From NCBI GenBank assembly GCA_023265355.1, contig JAHFTZ010000176.1, forward strand, positions 1 through 5,831: DNA of 5,831 nucleotides, in the 5' to 3' direction. Made by a program: the position numbers and the translations under genes. A model generated the notes under the pieces. The model was not told the DNA's origin, ran no database searches, and saw only the letters and a program-made list of their open reading frames with translations. This DNA is from Terriglobus sp. (GTDB lineage Bacteria > Acidobacteriota > Terriglobia > Terriglobales > Acidobacteriaceae). Position 1 is the stretch's first letter; each line of letters starts with the position of its first letter. This document shows positions 5,321-5,831 of this stretch, piece by piece.

Positions 5321-5831
5321 TTACTTCTTACCCGTATAGCTCACACGCCAGATCGTCTTGGCCCCATCTTCCACCACAAGAAGCGAACCATCTTTCGCGA
5401 CCGTGACGCCAACAGGACGTCCCCAGACCTGTCCATCCGGCGTGACGAAGCCCGTCAGGAAATCTTCATACTCTCCGGTGGCTTTGCCGTTCTTCACGAT
5501 GCCGCGAACGACCTCGTACCCGGCGCGGTTCTTGCGATTCCAGCTACCGTGTTCTGCGGCGAAGATGTCTCCCGTGTAGCTCGAAGGGAACATGCTGCCG
5601 TTGTAGAAGAGCATCTCCAGGGAAGCCATATGGGGCTGCACCAGGATGTCTGGGGTAATGACCTTCGCCTTCAGTTCGGGATGCTTGCCAGCATGGCGCG
5701 GATCCTGTTGTTGGCCCATGTAATACCACGGCCAGCCGTAGAAGCCGCCCTCTTCGACGTGCGTGATGTAGTCGGGCACGAGGTGATTGCCCAGGCGGTC
5801 GCGCTCGTTGGTGGAGCACCAGAGCTGTCCG
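5321..5831 (-). CDS. PQQ-dependent glucose/sorbosone dehydrogenase-like protein, C-terminal part
   Basis: The minus-strand frame enters from the right edge and ends at TAA 5323-5321, giving about 170 residues. Visible segments are LWCSTNERDRLGNHLVPDY near the edge, GGFYGWPWYYMG, AAEHGSWNRKNRAGYEVVR, and WGRPVGVTVAKDGSLLVVED followed by TIWRVSY at the end. These are characteristic of the last blades of the six-bladed beta-propeller in soluble glucose dehydrogenase and L-sorbosone dehydrogenase-like proteins (GSDH family). Members are usually exported and oxidise sugars or related alcohols and aldehydes with pyrroloquinoline quinone. The PQQ and calcium site and any signal peptide lie outside the window. 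No C-terminal cytochrome c domain is fused, since the protein ends right after the propeller. A hairpin terminator follows 25 bases downstream. Substrate is unassigned. Confidence 0.85.
   Translation of the reverse strand, partial: GQLWCSTNERDRLGNHLVPDYITHVEEGGFYGWPWYYMGQQQDPRHAGKHPELKAKVITPDILVQPHMASLEMLFYNGSMFPSSYTGDIFAAEHGSWNRKNRAGYEVVRGIVKNGKATGEYEDFLTGFVTPDGQVWGRPVGVTVAKDGSLLVVEDGAKTIWRVSYTGKK

Overview
The window is a compact, GC-rich stretch of bacterial chromosome. Sample lines counted by hand give roughly 60-70% G+C in the left two thirds, but only about 43-60% between 3823 and 5124. The protein styles suggest an Acidobacteriota member (Terriglobia/Acidobacteriaceae-like). The main clues are the sorbosone-dehydrogenase-like protein at the right edge and the mix of lone metabolic genes. 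This assignment is inference and was not tested by search.

Layout, left to right. The 3' end of a gene resembling a CCA-adding tRNA nucleotidyltransferase (1-126) overlaps the start of a flavin amine oxidase (123-1460) through ATGA. A radical SAM protein of the SplB-like COG1533/Rv2578c type follows (1533-2573). It has its own candidate promoter, whose -35 box contains a TTG that could be mistaken for an upstream start. Next comes a tightly overlapping pair: a short HipA-like kinase (2613-3389) and a DUF3037 protein (3367-3756). The second gene's strong ribosome binding site lies inside the kinase gene. A lower-GC gene for a polytopic membrane protein resembling GT87 glycosyltransferases occupies 3823-5124.

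From 5121 to the right edge everything supported is on the minus strand. The C-terminal 170 residues of a PQQ-dependent glucose/sorbosone dehydrogenase-like protein (5831-5321) are followed by a terminator-like hairpin (5295-5256). Partly overlapping the hairpin is a 50-codon frame with a clear signal peptide (5273-5121). That frame stops exactly where the GT87-like gene ends, so it looks like a tiny secreted protein or the 5' stump of a gene cut short by the arrival of the low-GC segment.

The genes do not form one pathway. The only pair that clearly works together is the kinase and DUF3037 unit. It is the best candidate here for an uncharacterised system, because it has a kinase fold related to the HipA persistence toxins but no HipB-type DNA-binding antitoxin. 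No tRNA, rRNA, CRISPR array, insertion sequence or integrase was seen.
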